64,000 bases of DNA from Runella rosea (GTDB lineage Bacteria > Bacteroidota > Bacteroidia > Cytophagales > Spirosomataceae). The notes under the pieces were generated by a model. That model was not told the origin of the DNA. It saw only the letters and a list, made by a program, of their open reading frames with translations, and did no database searches. The DNA lies in NCBI RefSeq assembly GCF_003325355.1, contig NZ_CP030850.1, forward strand, positions 62,001 through 126,000. Reading direction: 5' to 3'. Within the stretch, counting starts at the first letter, position 1. Each line of letters opens with the position of its first letter. Below are positions 45,546-54,534 of the stretch, one piece after another. Made by a program: the position numbers and the translations under genes.

Positions 45546-45632
45546 GGAGAGATGGGTGAGTGGCTGAAACCAGCAGTTTGCTAAACTGCCGTACTCGTAA
45601 GGGTACCGAGGGTTCGAATCCCTCTCCCTCCG
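45546..45632 (+). tRNA. tRNA-Ser (GCT)
   Basis: The cloverleaf has an anticodon stem-loop around CAGTTTGCTAAACTG with anticodon GCT, a long variable arm as in class II tRNAs (about 45590-45612) and a T arm GAGGG-TTCGAAT-CCCTC. The acceptor stem GGAGAGA/TCCCTCC contains one A-C mismatch. No CCA is encoded. Confidence 0.93.
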
Positions 45633-45636
45633 CAAA

Positions 45637-45668
45637 CTTTGAGAGAGACTTAAAAATCTCTCTCAAAG
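45637..45668 (+). other. Hairpin between the two tRNAs
   Basis: Perfect 12-bp arms CTTTGAGAGAGA and TCTCTCTCAAAG (45637-45648 and 45657-45668) fill nearly the whole 39-base spacer. It may be a processing signal of the dicistronic precursor. Confidence 0.7.
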
Positions 45669-45671
45669 AAT

Positions 45672-45746
45672 CGGGATGTAGCGTAGTCCGGTCATCGCGC
45701 CTGGTTTGGGACCAGGAGGTCGCAAGTTCGAATCTTGCCATCCCGA
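45672..45746 (+). tRNA. tRNA-Pro (TGG)
   Basis: The cloverleaf has acceptor stem CGGGATG/CATCCCG with discriminator A, anticodon loop TTTGGGA (anticodon TGG) and T loop TTCGAAT. CCA is not encoded. Confidence 0.95.
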
Positions 45747-45747
45747 C

Positions 45748-45778
45748 AAAAAAGCCTTCCATCTGGAAGGCTTTTTTT
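45748..45778 (+). terminator. Terminator of the tRNA transcript
   Basis: An A/T-flanked stem AAGCCTTCC/GGAAGGCTT with a four-base loop, followed by seven T residues, directly follows tRNA-Pro. Confidence 0.9.
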
Positions 45779-45812
45779 ATGCATTTTCTTCTAGATTTCA
45801 GAAATTTTTCAG

Positions 45813-45849
45813 CTTGACCTCCATTTAAATTACTTGACCTCCATTTAAA
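45813..45849. repeat. Pair of 17-base direct repeats
   Basis: CTTGACCTCCATTTAAA occurs at 45813-45829 and again at 45833-45849 with a period of 20 bases, just past the tRNA terminator and at the left border of the AT-rich segment. Confidence 0.8.
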
Positions 45850-46577
45850 CTAAATGCGGCATTTATACATAAAATATATCAATGCTGCAGTTAACGCTTA
45901 TCACTGTCCAAACAATGGGAGTTAGTATATTCTTCATGAATGTAATAGATGGAATTAGTAAAAAATCGATGAAAATTTTGAAATCTTCTGATGAATGACA
46001 AATTGGAATTAAATATGCTATGGTTCAGATGTTGCAAATCTTTAAGCAAGGTTTGAATTGGTTTCCACAATCATTCGTATCAAATTCAATTCCGATATAT
46101 ACATTTTAGTTTATAATGGATATATTCGGCGGATTAAATGATGCTAAGAGTGCCAGAGCGAGAGGGAGAAAATATAAAGAAAGGGTGCTAAAAATAGGAG
46201 GGCAGGTAATGTCAATAATAGTGCCAAAAATATGAATCTTTAACAAAGTAAACCAGAGAGAAAAAGCTGTTTAGTATTTATACCTTTAATGTATGAATAG
46301 GTTTGAAAATAATGTTTTGCATTTCTTAATAATGTTGACATCTTTGACCATTCATAAAGATACGAAGTGAGTTAGTAACCTTATTTAACATAAATTTTAT
46401 ACCTATAAGTATGAGAAATGGTATATAATTGGATAATTAAGTAGTAGGAAGAATATTTGAAGGGTTGGTTTTCTTGTTTTAAAATTATTTGTTAATTTAA
46501 GTTTATTTTTAAAATACTAGTTATGAAAAACATATAATAATTACGATAAATTACTGACAAGATTTAATCAGAGTTTT
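45850..46577. other. AT-rich gene-free stretch
   Basis: No convincing gene lies here. The DNA is strongly AT-rich. One 39-codon frame (46116-46235) is open but has no support beyond an ATG. The promoter of the histidine kinase presumably lies at the right end. Confidence 0.6.
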
Positions 46578-48464
46578 ATGCTAATTTCCCAAAAAAACAT
46601 TGTTAATCTGCTTCTCTATGGGATTTTGCCTTTTATATCTCTATTTGCTTATACTCAAAAAACCCATCAGCAACTTCTGGAGGGTTTAGAGGCTAAAAAA
46701 AAATCTAGTATAAAAATAGATACGTCTTATGTAGTACTATTAGTTGATTTGGAGGAAGCCTATTTTCATCAAAATCCTGCAAAATTTGGAACGTACATTG
46801 ATACCATTAAAAATTTGTCAAATCGATTACATTTCCCTAAAGGATTGGTTAATGCATATCGTTTTGAATCAATGATTGCTTTTAGAAAATCAAATTTTAA
46901 TTTATCACAAATACTTGCTCAAAAAGCGCTAAATATTGCAATATCACTTAAAGACCCGAAAATGATTGCTTTTTGTTATGAGAGATTGGGGAGTGTTAAC
47001 ATAAGAACAACAGTAAACGACGCCGGTAATCTTAGAAAAGCAATTTATTATTTTAAGCAACAACTATTTTGGGCTTCCAAAACCAATGACCCTCTACTTA
47101 TCGCGACAGCTTACCAATATTTAGGAATTGGTTATATTGAAACTGGAAATTATGAAGAAGCATTGAAGGTACTAAATAATGGACGTAAAGTGCTTAAAGG
47201 ATATAAAATTCCGTACTTTGAGGGATATATTTTTAATCAATTAGGTCATTTATATATTAAAAAAGGAGACTATAAAAAGGCATTGTTATATTTAAAACAA
47301 AGCGAGGAGTTAGCTAACAAATTTGATATAAATAAACTAAAATCACATGTTTTTTACCATTTAGGGACAGCTTATTTTGGGCTTAAGGAGCTAGATGAGG
47401 CCGAAAAATACTTACTTCAACATCTTTCATTCGCTCATCAAGAGCAAATTACAAGAGTACTTCCCTCGTTAGAGATTTTGTCGAATATTAATGTAGAGAA
47501 AAAAAACTATCAAAAAGCACTTATGTACAGTAAACAATATATAAGAATAAAAGATAGTGTTGTAACTACTGAAAAAAATCAGGCTTTTTTAGATTTACAA
47601 ATTAAATATGAGACACAACAAAAAAATCAGGAAAATAAAATATTACAATTGAAAAACACTTCAATTCAGCAACAAAATAGATGGTACTTGGTTATTTCTG
47701 TTGTTGTTGTTACTTTATTATTAATATCCTTGTTATTATCCTTGCAACTCTACCGTTCTCGCAATGCGTTGGCTAATAGTAATAGAATTAAAGATAGAAT
47801 ATTTGCAATAGTTGCACATGACCTCAAACGACCTGCTGTTTCTTTTCAAAATTTAATTCGTACGCTTAGTTTTCTCATTAAGAATCAGCGCTATAACGAG
47901 CTGATTGTTTTAGGAGGTCAAGCTGAAACTATGGCTACTGATATGAATCTAATGTTGGATAATATATTCAGATGGACTCTACGTGAAAAAGAAGGTATCT
48001 CGCTGAAAATAAGCACGGTAGAGCTTGAGAGCGTTTTAAAGGATTTAAAAGAAGAGTTTCAACATTTGGCTGAAGTTAAGCAGATTAATTTTTTGGTGGA
48101 TGTGAAAAGAGGCATAAAAGTTTCGACCGATACAACTCTACTTCTCATCATTCTTCGAAATTTAGTAAGTAATGCACTTAAATTTACCCATCAGAATGGA
48201 GAGATAGTGGTGAGTACGGTCCAAAAGGAATTGTATACAGAAATTATGGTTAAGGATAATGGAATAGGAATTCCCATCGAAATTCAACAAAAGTTATTTA
48301 GTCAAGACGTGACGGTGAGCCGTAAAGGTCTAAATGACGAAAGGGGGCTAGGTTTAGGGCTTGTAATTTGTAAAGAATTGGCAGAATACATTAAAGCAAC
48401 CATAAAATTTGATTCACAACTAGGCAAGGGGAGCAGCTTTGTTATTTCATTAGAAAATTTATGA
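46578..48464 (+). CDS. TPR-containing sensor histidine kinase
   Basis: A 628-residue membrane kinase. A signal-like N-terminus (to about residue 27) precedes periplasmic tetratricopeptide repeats (about 120-320, for example YEEALKVLNNGRKVLKG and GDYKKALLYLKQSEELA). A coiled coil and one membrane span follow (about 375-396, VISVVVVTLLLISLLL). The HisKA box has phosphoacceptor His414 (VAHDLKRP), and the ATPase domain has its N box (NLVSNALKF), G1 (DNGIGIP) and G2 (GLGLGLVICKELA). The base composition is more AT-rich than flanking housekeeping genes. The LytTR regulator 204 bases downstream is the probable partner. Confidence 0.88.
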   Translation: MLISQKNIVNLLLYGILPFISLFAYTQKTHQQLLEGLEAKKKSSIKIDTSYVVLLVDLEEAYFHQNPAKFGTYIDTIKNLSNRLHFPKGLVNAYRFESMIAFRKSNFNLSQILAQKALNIAISLKDPKMIAFCYERLGSVNIRTTVNDAGNLRKAIYYFKQQLFWASKTNDPLLIATAYQYLGIGYIETGNYEEALKVLNNGRKVLKGYKIPYFEGYIFNQLGHLYIKKGDYKKALLYLKQSEELANKFDINKLKSHVFYHLGTAYFGLKELDEAEKYLLQHLSFAHQEQITRVLPSLEILSNINVEKKNYQKALMYSKQYIRIKDSVVTTEKNQAFLDLQIKYETQQKNQENKILQLKNTSIQQQNRWYLVISVVVVTLLLISLLLSLQLYRSRNALANSNRIKDRIFAIVAHDLKRPAVSFQNLIRTLSFLIKNQRYNELIVLGGQAETMATDMNLMLDNIFRWTLREKEGISLKISTVELESVLKDLKEEFQHLAEVKQINFLVDVKRGIKVSTDTTLLLIILRNLVSNALKFTHQNGEIVVSTVQKELYTEIMVKDNGIGIPIEIQQKLFSQDVTVSRKGLNDERGLGLGLVICKELAEYIKATIKFDSQLGKGSSFVISLENL

Positions 48465-48668
48465 TTGCGCAAATGTCACCTTTATATAACCAATTGTACG
48501 CGAATTTGAGGTTTAGTGGTCGGATAAATGCTTATTTTATCCATTAAAATTTTTACTCTATAGGAAAAGGAATAATTTCAATATTCTCAACGCCTAACAT
48601 AAGTTGTGACTAATCTCATGTAAAAAATCTTTTTATATTTAGAGAATATTAATACCCTACGATTTTTT

Positions 48669-49352
48669 ATGAAAATTCTTATTGCAGAAGATGATTTAAT
48701 ATATGCCGTGCAATTGGAGGCTATGTTGTCTGATTTAGGCTACGAAATTATAGGTTGTGTCAATACATATCAAAAGGCCTATGATTTTCTGTATGCGAGC
48801 CATGTTGATTTAATGTTGATAGATGTTGTGTTGATGGGGAGTAAAAATGGACTTGAATTGGCCGATTTAGTATCTTCCCGAAACATCCCTTTCATTTTGA
48901 TAACGGCCTATGATACCCCCCAAATATACGAGCAAGTATCTAAGTGGAACAACGTATTATATTTGGTTAAACCTGTTCATATACATACATTGGATAGTAG
49001 TATACGGATATTGACTAAACAATCTGAAATTGAACCACAGTTTATCAGAGGTACAACGCGTAGTGAAATAATTTCTATTAATGAAATTTTGTATATAGAA
49101 GTAGATCGTAACTATACTTTTGTTCAGACAGCCAAACGCCGCTATGCATTTAAAAAATCCCTTTCTTTGATTAAGCAGCAACTCCCTTTAGATCGGTTTC
49201 TTGAGATACATCGTAGTTTTTTAGTTAATAAGAAATTTATAACCAAAATAGACTTGGAAAAAAGTTTGGTCTATGTAGAAGGTTATATGCTACCTATGAG
49301 TCGACGTGTAAAACACGATTTGATAGCCAAAGGTATTGGTAAAAAATTTTAA
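48669..49352 (+). CDS. LytTR-family response regulator
   Basis: A 227-residue protein with a receiver domain (residues 1-115; acidic pocket EDD near 8, phosphoacceptor Asp in MLIDVVLMG near 54, Lys in VKPVH near 102) and a LytTR DNA-binding domain (about 130-227, ILYIEVDRNYTFVQT and FLEIHRSFLVNKKFI). It follows the histidine kinase on the same strand, which indicates a two-component pair. LytTR targets cannot be predicted here. Confidence 0.88.
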   Translation: MKILIAEDDLIYAVQLEAMLSDLGYEIIGCVNTYQKAYDFLYASHVDLMLIDVVLMGSKNGLELADLVSSRNIPFILITAYDTPQIYEQVSKWNNVLYLVKPVHIHTLDSSIRILTKQSEIEPQFIRGTTRSEIISINEILYIEVDRNYTFVQTAKRRYAFKKSLSLIKQQLPLDRFLEIHRSFLVNKKFITKIDLEKSLVYVEGYMLPMSRRVKHDLIAKGIGKKF

Positions 49353-49610
49353 AATATCAACATTTATTAAAATGGATTTTAAATAAATGGGCATCCTATC
49401 ACCTTCCTCTTTTAAATTTTAAATGATATTACTCAGAAAATAATTAAGTTGAATTTTACAGGTATTAGATTATTGGTCTGCATATTATTATGCAGACCAA
49501 TTGTGTGTTTGGGTAGTTGAAGATTAATGTCTTGTTTATGTTTTATCGCTCCTCTTTATTATTCAGAACTGATTAAAAGGCATATTTAATGATTGTAAAT
49601 TATAATGAAT

Positions 49611-50168
49611 TTATGCTACGTTAGCATTTTTATATTGCAATTGGTACTTTTTGGGTGTTACACCAAAATGTTTTTTGAACATTTTGGTGAATTTAATAGG
49701 CTGAGAATAGCCAATCATTTCTGAGACCAATCCTCCTCTTAAGCCTTTCAGAAGTAAATCTGCAGCATATTTCATTTTTTTGTTTAAATAGTACTCATAA
49801 AATGAAGCACCGTACATCTCTTTGAATACACGTTTAAAAATTGAGATAGAAAGACCCAATGAATGGGCTACTTGTTGCATGTCGGGATTTTTTGCATTCG
49901 CAAGGTAATTGTCAAGAATAGAGTCTATTTTTTCAATTCCTTTATACTTCATTAGATTAGGTTTAATGGTCGTCTTTCTTATTGAAAGAGATGTTGAGTC
50001 ACTGTTCTTCTCTAACTGCTTTATATTGGCAGGGGAAGACACCACTTTAAAATAGATGTTACTTTGCAACAAAAATTGAACAATCATCGCTAATTCCTTA
50101 CTTTCGATATGAATGTTCACATAGAGTGGTTGCGACGGAGTACTGATTACTGAGTTAGTTACTTCCAT
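49611..50168 (-). CDS. AraC-family transcriptional regulator
   Basis: A 185-residue protein with a short N-terminal part (1-85) and a C-terminal AraC double helix-turn-helix (about 95-180, VAHSLGLSISIFKRVFKEMY and SEMIGYSQPIKFTKMFKKHF). The N-terminal part lacks a sugar-binding domain; its nature is unknown. The gene is divergent from the fasciclin gene across a 619-base gap and shares the AT-rich composition of the kinase segment. Confidence 0.82.
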   Translation of the reverse strand: MEVTNSVISTPSQPLYVNIHIESKELAMIVQFLLQSNIYFKVVSSPANIKQLEKNSDSTSLSIRKTTIKPNLMKYKGIEKIDSILDNYLANAKNPDMQQVAHSLGLSISIFKRVFKEMYGASFYEYYLNKKMKYAADLLLKGLRGGLVSEMIGYSQPIKFTKMFKKHFGVTPKKYQLQYKNANVA

Positions 50169-50787
50169 ATTTTTGATGACGTTATTCTTTCAAATATTTT
50201 TGTTCTTCATGTGAGACTAAAAACTCTGCTTAACGTCAACTTTTTTTTTGAAATTGGGTACAAGAGGTCGCTAAAGGGATGCAATCCGAGATTCTATACA
50301 ATTTAGTTCGTTTTTTTTACTTAAAATATCAAAAAAATAAGCCCCAAAGTAGTCATTACTTCATGGTTATTATGGATATGAATTTAAGGAAGATATTACC
50401 AAGAACAGAGTTTTGGATAAAAGCGATTTCTATCAAGATTCATTTTTGGAGGGAGCGTTAATTGCTGATTACTCATTTGAAAAAGTTGATTGGCTGAATC
50501 TTGGTATGCTTTTTTTAGTGTTTATAGATTTGAGTTCTGGGTCATTTTGCTACCAAGAACTTGTCATCACGTAGCAGCCAATTTTCTTTTCCCTATTTTG
50601 ATGTAAATTCCCAAAAATCAATATTATCTAATGTGTTGTTATTCAATTGGTTATATGTTTTTCTGTAAAGAAAACCGAAAAAAAGTGGTCTTGATGAATC
50701 CAAGAGAATGAAGATCCCCGTAAGTCTGGCTGTAATTTAAATTACACATACTAACCAATTGTAAAACTTAATTTTATTAGAACAATC
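50169..50787. other. Long intergenic region between the AraC-type regulator and fasciclin genes
   Basis: No credible gene is seen. A 60-codon frame at 50279-50461 is open but not convincing. The right end carries a perfect 16-base palindrome and the fasciclin promoter region. Confidence 0.6.
50731..50746. promoter_or_regulatory. Perfect palindrome upstream of the fasciclin gene
   Basis: TGTAATTTAAATTACA is a perfect 16-base palindrome 41 bases before the start codon of the fasciclin gene, a plausible operator for a dimeric regulator. The regulator is not known. Confidence 0.5.
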
Positions 50788-51342
50788 ATGAAAAAAATCG
50801 CAATGTTGCTCGTTTCGGCGTTATTCATCAACGCTTCTTTTGCCCAGGAAAAAACCGTAGAAGTAGGCGGGGCACCGATGTATCCTTCTAAAAACATCGT
50901 TGAAAACGCTGTAAATTCAAAAGACCATACTACCCTTGTTGCTGCCGTAAAAGCCGCTGGTTTGGTGGAAACATTACAAAGTGCGGGCCCATTTACTGTA
51001 TTTGCTCCAACAAATGGAGCGTTTGATAAGCTGCCCAAAGGCACCGTTGAAACATTGGTAAAGCCTGAAAACAAAGCAACATTAACTACCATTTTGACCT
51101 ATCACGTAGTGGCGGGTAAAATGGATTCAAAAGCAATTGCGGAAGCCATCAAAGCAGGCGGTGGTACGGCTACCTTCAAAACGGTACAGGGTGGTACGTT
51201 GAAAGCAATGATGAAAGGGAAGAAATTGATTTTGTCGGATGAAAAAGGCGGAATGTCAACGGTAACCATCAAAGATGTGTACCAAAGTAATGGCGTCATT
51301 CATGTGATCGACACCGTGGTAATGCCAGGTGCAGGTGCGTAG
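50788..51342 (+). CDS. Exported fasciclin-domain protein
   Basis: A 184-residue protein with a signal peptide (MKKIAMLLVSALFINASFAQ) and one FAS1 domain (about 45-180). The H1-type stretch GPFTVFAPTNGAFDKLPKG and the H2-type NGVIHVIDTVVMP are both present. FAS1 domains mediate adhesion. It probably acts in the periplasm or at the cell surface. Confidence 0.88.
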   Translation: MKKIAMLLVSALFINASFAQEKTVEVGGAPMYPSKNIVENAVNSKDHTTLVAAVKAAGLVETLQSAGPFTVFAPTNGAFDKLPKGTVETLVKPENKATLTTILTYHVVAGKMDSKAIAEAIKAGGGTATFKTVQGGTLKAMMKGKKLILSDEKGGMSTVTIKDVYQSNGVIHVIDTVVMPGAGA

Positions 51343-51429
51343 TTAGGGAGTAAAGTTAGGAGAAGGTTTAGAGAAGGCAGCGGGGAACAAATATGTTCTT
51401 CGTTGCCTTTTTTATACCCTTACGTATTC

Positions 51430-51906
51430 TTAAAATAAACTGCCCTGCAATCCCCCTTTTTCGTATTCAATCAGCCATTTTTTGCGCCAAAGTCCACCCG
51501 CATACCCCGTGAGTGAGCCATCTGTGCCGATAATACGGTGGCACGGGATAATTAACCAAATAGGGTTTTTGCCATTGGCAGCAGCCACGGCCCGAATCGC
51601 TTTTTCGTCGCCCAAACGCCGGGATAAATCCAGATATGATACTGTTCGCCCAAAAGGAACGTTAAGTAATTCTTTCCAAACCCGTTTCTGGAAGTCTGTG
51701 CCCTGTGGATTGAGCAGCAAATCAAAAACCGCCCTTTGACCGTTGAAGTAATCGGTCAGCTGCTGAATGGCGGGGGCTAAATCCTCTGGGATGGGGTGAT
51801 TGGAAGGTAGAGAGGTGTCCTCTTTTATGCTAACAACTTGGAGACCGTTGGCATCTCCTTCTACATAAGCAATGCCGAGCGGTGTTTGCAAATATGCAAC
51901 AGACAT
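51430..51906 (-). CDS. ogt: Methylated-DNA--protein-cysteine methyltransferase
   Basis: This suicide repair protein removes alkyl groups from O6 of guanine. The 158-residue product has the C-terminal domain with PFGRTVSYLDLSRRLG, a helix-turn-helix arginine region, and the active-site IPCHRIIG with Cys122. The length matches Ogt/MGMT. It is divergent from the aminotransferase gene. Confidence 0.92.
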   Translation of the reverse strand: MSVAYLQTPLGIAYVEGDANGLQVVSIKEDTSLPSNHPIPEDLAPAIQQLTDYFNGQRAVFDLLLNPQGTDFQKRVWKELLNVPFGRTVSYLDLSRRLGDEKAIRAVAAANGKNPIWLIIPCHRIIGTDGSLTGYAGGLWRKKWLIEYEKGGLQGSLF

Positions 51907-51959
51907 GGGGTTGGGTTGATAAATTTTAAATAAAAATAGGAAGTTTTTGGACGGAATCG

Positions 51960-51967
51960 TAATTTTG
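51960..51967 (+). promoter_or_regulatory. -7 promoter element before the aminotransferase gene
   Basis: TAATTTTG matches TAnnTTTG and lies 25 bases before the ATG at 51993. The -33 element is not clear. Confidence 0.45.
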
Positions 51968-51992
51968 CGGCGAATTTTTTAAACCACCAAAT

Positions 51993-53210
51993 ATGTCTGC
52001 TGTTGTTGAAACGGCCAGTTCGTTGGCCGACCGCATTATTGCGCTGGAAGAATCTTCTACTTTAGGGATGACCAAAAAAGCGCGTGAATTGGCTGCTCAA
52101 GGCCATAAAGTGATTAGCTTGAGTGTCGGCGAGCCCGATTTCAAGACACCTAAGCATATTTGCGAAGCTGCAAAGCAAGCCATTGACGAAGGTTACCACG
52201 GCTATTCGCCCGTGGCTGGTTATGCTGATTTGCGTAAGGCCATTGCCGATAAGTTCAAAAACGAAAATAACATCAATTGGAAGGCCGAAAATATTGTGGT
52301 TTCAACGGGAGCCAAGCACTCTTTGGCCAACGTGATTCAGGTGTTGGTCAATCCCGGTGACGAAGTGGTTATTTTGGCCCCTTACTGGGTGAGTTATTCC
52401 GAGATGGTTAAATTGGCGGAAGGCAAATCGGTGGTCATTGACGGAAGCTTTGAAAATAATTTTAAAGTTACGCCTGACCAATTGGAAGCTGCCATTACAG
52501 AGCGCACGCGCATCGTAATGTTTGCTTCTCCCAACAACCCGACGGGCTCGGTTTATTCAGAAGCTGAATTACGTGAGTTGGCCGCTGTAATCGCAAAACA
52601 CGAAAATGTGTTTGTGTTGGCGGATGAAATCTACGAATATATCAACTTTACACCGCAAGGTCATTTTAGCATCGGTTCTATTCCCGAAATCCACGACCGC
52701 GTTATTACCGTCAACGGGGTAGCCAAAGGTTATGCCATGACGGGCTGGCGCATCGGCTATATTGGTGCCGCTAAATGGATTGCCGACGGAGTAGAAAAAC
52801 TACAAGGACAAGTGACTTCTGGAACGGGTTCTATTTCTCAGCGGGCCGCTTTGGCCGCAATTTCAGGGCCGAAAGATGCCGCTAAAGAAATGTGCGAAGC
52901 CTATGAGCGTCGTCGTAATTTGGTGGTGGGACTATTGAAAGAAATTCCTGGCTTCAAAGTAAATATGCCAGAGGGCGCGTTTTACGCTTTCCCTGATATT
53001 AGCGAATACTTCGGTAAATCTGACGGCACAACTGTCATCAAAGACTCCGATGATTTTTGCACGTGGTTGCTCAATGAAGTATACGTAGCCACGGTAGCGG
53101 GTTCTGGTTTTGGCGCTCCGAAGTGTATTCGTATCTCAACGGCGGCTTCTGACGAAAATCTGGTAGAAGCTTGTCGCCGAATCAAAGAAGCGGTAGCAAA
53201 ATTGAACTAA
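51993..53210 (+). CDS. Class I aminotransferase (aspartate-type)
   Basis: A 405-residue pyridoxal-phosphate enzyme of the AAT-I family. The signature residues are visible: YSPVAGYADLRKAIADK near the N-terminus, SPNNPTGSVYS with Asn181 area, Asp211 in LADEIYEY, the Schiff-base Lys245 in NGVAKGYAMTGWR and the C-terminal Arg in CIRISTAAS. The best fit is aspartate or aromatic transaminase of the bacterial AspB type; the substrate cannot be fixed from sequence. Confidence 0.88.
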   Translation: MSAVVETASSLADRIIALEESSTLGMTKKARELAAQGHKVISLSVGEPDFKTPKHICEAAKQAIDEGYHGYSPVAGYADLRKAIADKFKNENNINWKAENIVVSTGAKHSLANVIQVLVNPGDEVVILAPYWVSYSEMVKLAEGKSVVIDGSFENNFKVTPDQLEAAITERTRIVMFASPNNPTGSVYSEAELRELAAVIAKHENVFVLADEIYEYINFTPQGHFSIGSIPEIHDRVITVNGVAKGYAMTGWRIGYIGAAKWIADGVEKLQGQVTSGTGSISQRAALAAISGPKDAAKEMCEAYERRRNLVVGLLKEIPGFKVNMPEGAFYAFPDISEYFGKSDGTTVIKDSDDFCTWLLNEVYVATVAGSGFGAPKCIRISTAASDENLVEACRRIKEAVAKLN

Positions 53211-53224
53211 TTGAACTGCATAGC

Positions 53225-53260
53225 AAAGGGGCTGTTTCATACGTTGAGACAGCCCTTTTG
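53225..53260 (+). terminator. Terminator after the aminotransferase gene
   Basis: An imperfect 14-bp stem with AAAGGGGCTGTTTC and GAGACAGCCCTTTT arms and a loop of about seven bases, just past the stop, followed by TG and further T. Confidence 0.7.
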
Positions 53261-53292
53261 TGTTTATTAGGGTGTAGTGGCAATTCAAAAAC

Positions 53293-53312
53293 CGAGGTTG
53301 TGAGCAACCTCG
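53293..53312. repeat. TGAG-loop hairpin
   Basis: CGAGGTTG-TGAG-CAACCTCG forms a perfect 8-bp stem. It has the same loop as hairpin A at 36171 and lies between convergent genes. Confidence 0.6.
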
Positions 53313-53399
53313 AAGCAGGTTTTGCGAAAAGTGGCGGCACCGTTGTGTCGTTGGTGTCTAAAGAGCAACGATTGGGTGGTTCGCCGCTTGCGTCTGCCC

Positions 53400-53732
53400 T
53401 TACACTAATTTGAAAATATTTTTCATCATCATCCATTTTTCGCCTTCTTTGGCCATGGGAAGGGCCTGTTGGTAGTGCCACATCAGGTTTTCCCATTCCT
53501 GTACCTTGGGATTGGCGGCATCGGCAGCAGCTTTTTCCTCAAACGAAAAATCGTCGCTGGTTTCCATAATCATAAAAAGTCGGTTGCCGATGCGGTAAAT
53601 TTCCATTTGGGTAATGCCCGCCCCCCTGATACTTTCTTCGATTTCGGGGCGGATTTTTTCGTGGTATTTTTCGTATTCGGCAATGAGTGTGGGGTCGTCT
53701 TTGAGGTCGAGGGCGAGGCAGTAACGCGGCAT
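53400..53732 (-). CDS. rhaM: L-rhamnose mutarotase
   Basis: RhaM interconverts the anomers of L-rhamnose. The 110-residue protein matches the dimeric RhaM/DUF718 fold, with the conserved EYEKYHEKIRPEI (tyrosine and histidine of the active site) near the N-terminus and the closing WQNLM-type pattern (EWENLMWHYQ). It stands alone, without other rhamnose genes in the window. Confidence 0.82.
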   Translation of the reverse strand: MPRYCLALDLKDDPTLIAEYEKYHEKIRPEIEESIRGAGITQMEIYRIGNRLFMIMETSDDFSFEEKAAADAANPKVQEWENLMWHYQQALPMAKEGEKWMMMKNIFKLV

Positions 53733-53831
53733 ACGTAAATATCAATCAGTGAAACAGATGGTTTTGGATTAAAAAGGCGGAGTGATTGGTTATTTTACCC
53801 AAGTTTCGGAATTTATTGAGGAGTGAATCAC

Positions 53832-53866
53832 AAAAAAAAGAGGGTGGCCTTGCAACCATCCTCTTT
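53832..53866 (-). terminator. Terminator after the DUF937-like gene
   Basis: An 11-base stem (53856-53866 with 53837-53847, one mismatch) is followed on the minus strand by T residues. It lies 22 bases after the stop. Confidence 0.75.
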
Positions 53867-53888
53867 TGTACGAAGCCTGTAAATACAA

Positions 53889-54485
53889 TTATTTTCCAAA
53901 AAGGCCACCCAGTAGGCCGCCTAAGCCGCCACCTGCGTTGTTGTTGCCCGCGCCGCCGCCCAAGAAGCTGCCACCAATGCGCATTACGTCATTCATGTCC
54001 AATTTGCCATCGGCCAAGGCATACCCGATTTGATTAAAATCAAACCCTCCCTGCTGTTGGGCCTGCTGCGCTTGTTGTCCTCCTAAAAGTGAACCCATAA
54101 TGCCGCCAAAATCCATACTATTGTCGTTGGGATTGCTAGTTTTGGAAATCATTGAAGTAAGTACTCCTGGTAAAACTTGAGCAATAACGTTGGCCGCAGC
54201 GTTGTTTGAGAGACCAAATTTTTCCATTAAACTTCCAATGGCATTTTGGGCAATTCCCGAAACAATCGGATTGTTCATTAAATTATTGCCAGTACCGCTG
54301 TTGCCCGAGAGAAGGCCCATCAAACCACTGATGTTGCCCGATTGTGCTTGGTTTTGTAAACCGCCCGTTACCGCACCCAATATCGCTTGCATGGCATCTG
54401 TATTGTGTTCGTTGGGGATTGCAGGGTTTTTAACAATGGCATCTTGTGATTGATCTTGGATAAGGCCCATTAATTGCTCTAGCAT
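53889..54485 (-). CDS. DUF937-like glycine-rich protein
   Basis: A 198-residue protein rich in Gly, Asn and Gln. The first 110 residues contain repeating helical segments (AILGAVTGGLQ, NNPIVSGIAQNAIGSLMEKF, NAAANVIAQVLPGVLTSMIS) typical of DUF937/YidB proteins. The C-terminus is a low-complexity glycine run (GGLGGLLGGLFGK). The function of this family is unknown. Confidence 0.7.
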   Translation of the reverse strand: MLEQLMGLIQDQSQDAIVKNPAIPNEHNTDAMQAILGAVTGGLQNQAQSGNISGLMGLLSGNSGTGNNLMNNPIVSGIAQNAIGSLMEKFGLSNNAAANVIAQVLPGVLTSMISKTSNPNDNSMDFGGIMGSLLGGQQAQQAQQQGGFDFNQIGYALADGKLDMNDVMRIGGSFLGGGAGNNNAGGGLGGLLGGLFGK

Positions 54486-54534
54486 TGTCTTGAAAAGTTT
54501 TTAAGTTTGATTCAAATTTAGCGATATTTTTAAA

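Noticed and set aside
45529-45762. 77-residue minus-strand protein across both tRNAs (MARFELATSWSQ type)
   Set aside because: This is a classic spurious translation of tRNA genes.
46116-46235. 39-codon frame starting MDIFGGLNDAKSARARG
   Set aside because: Only the open frame supports it; no promoter or conserved feature is visible.
50279-50461. 60-codon plus-strand frame
   Set aside because: AT-rich intergenic DNA, no recognisable domain, no coupling to a neighbour.
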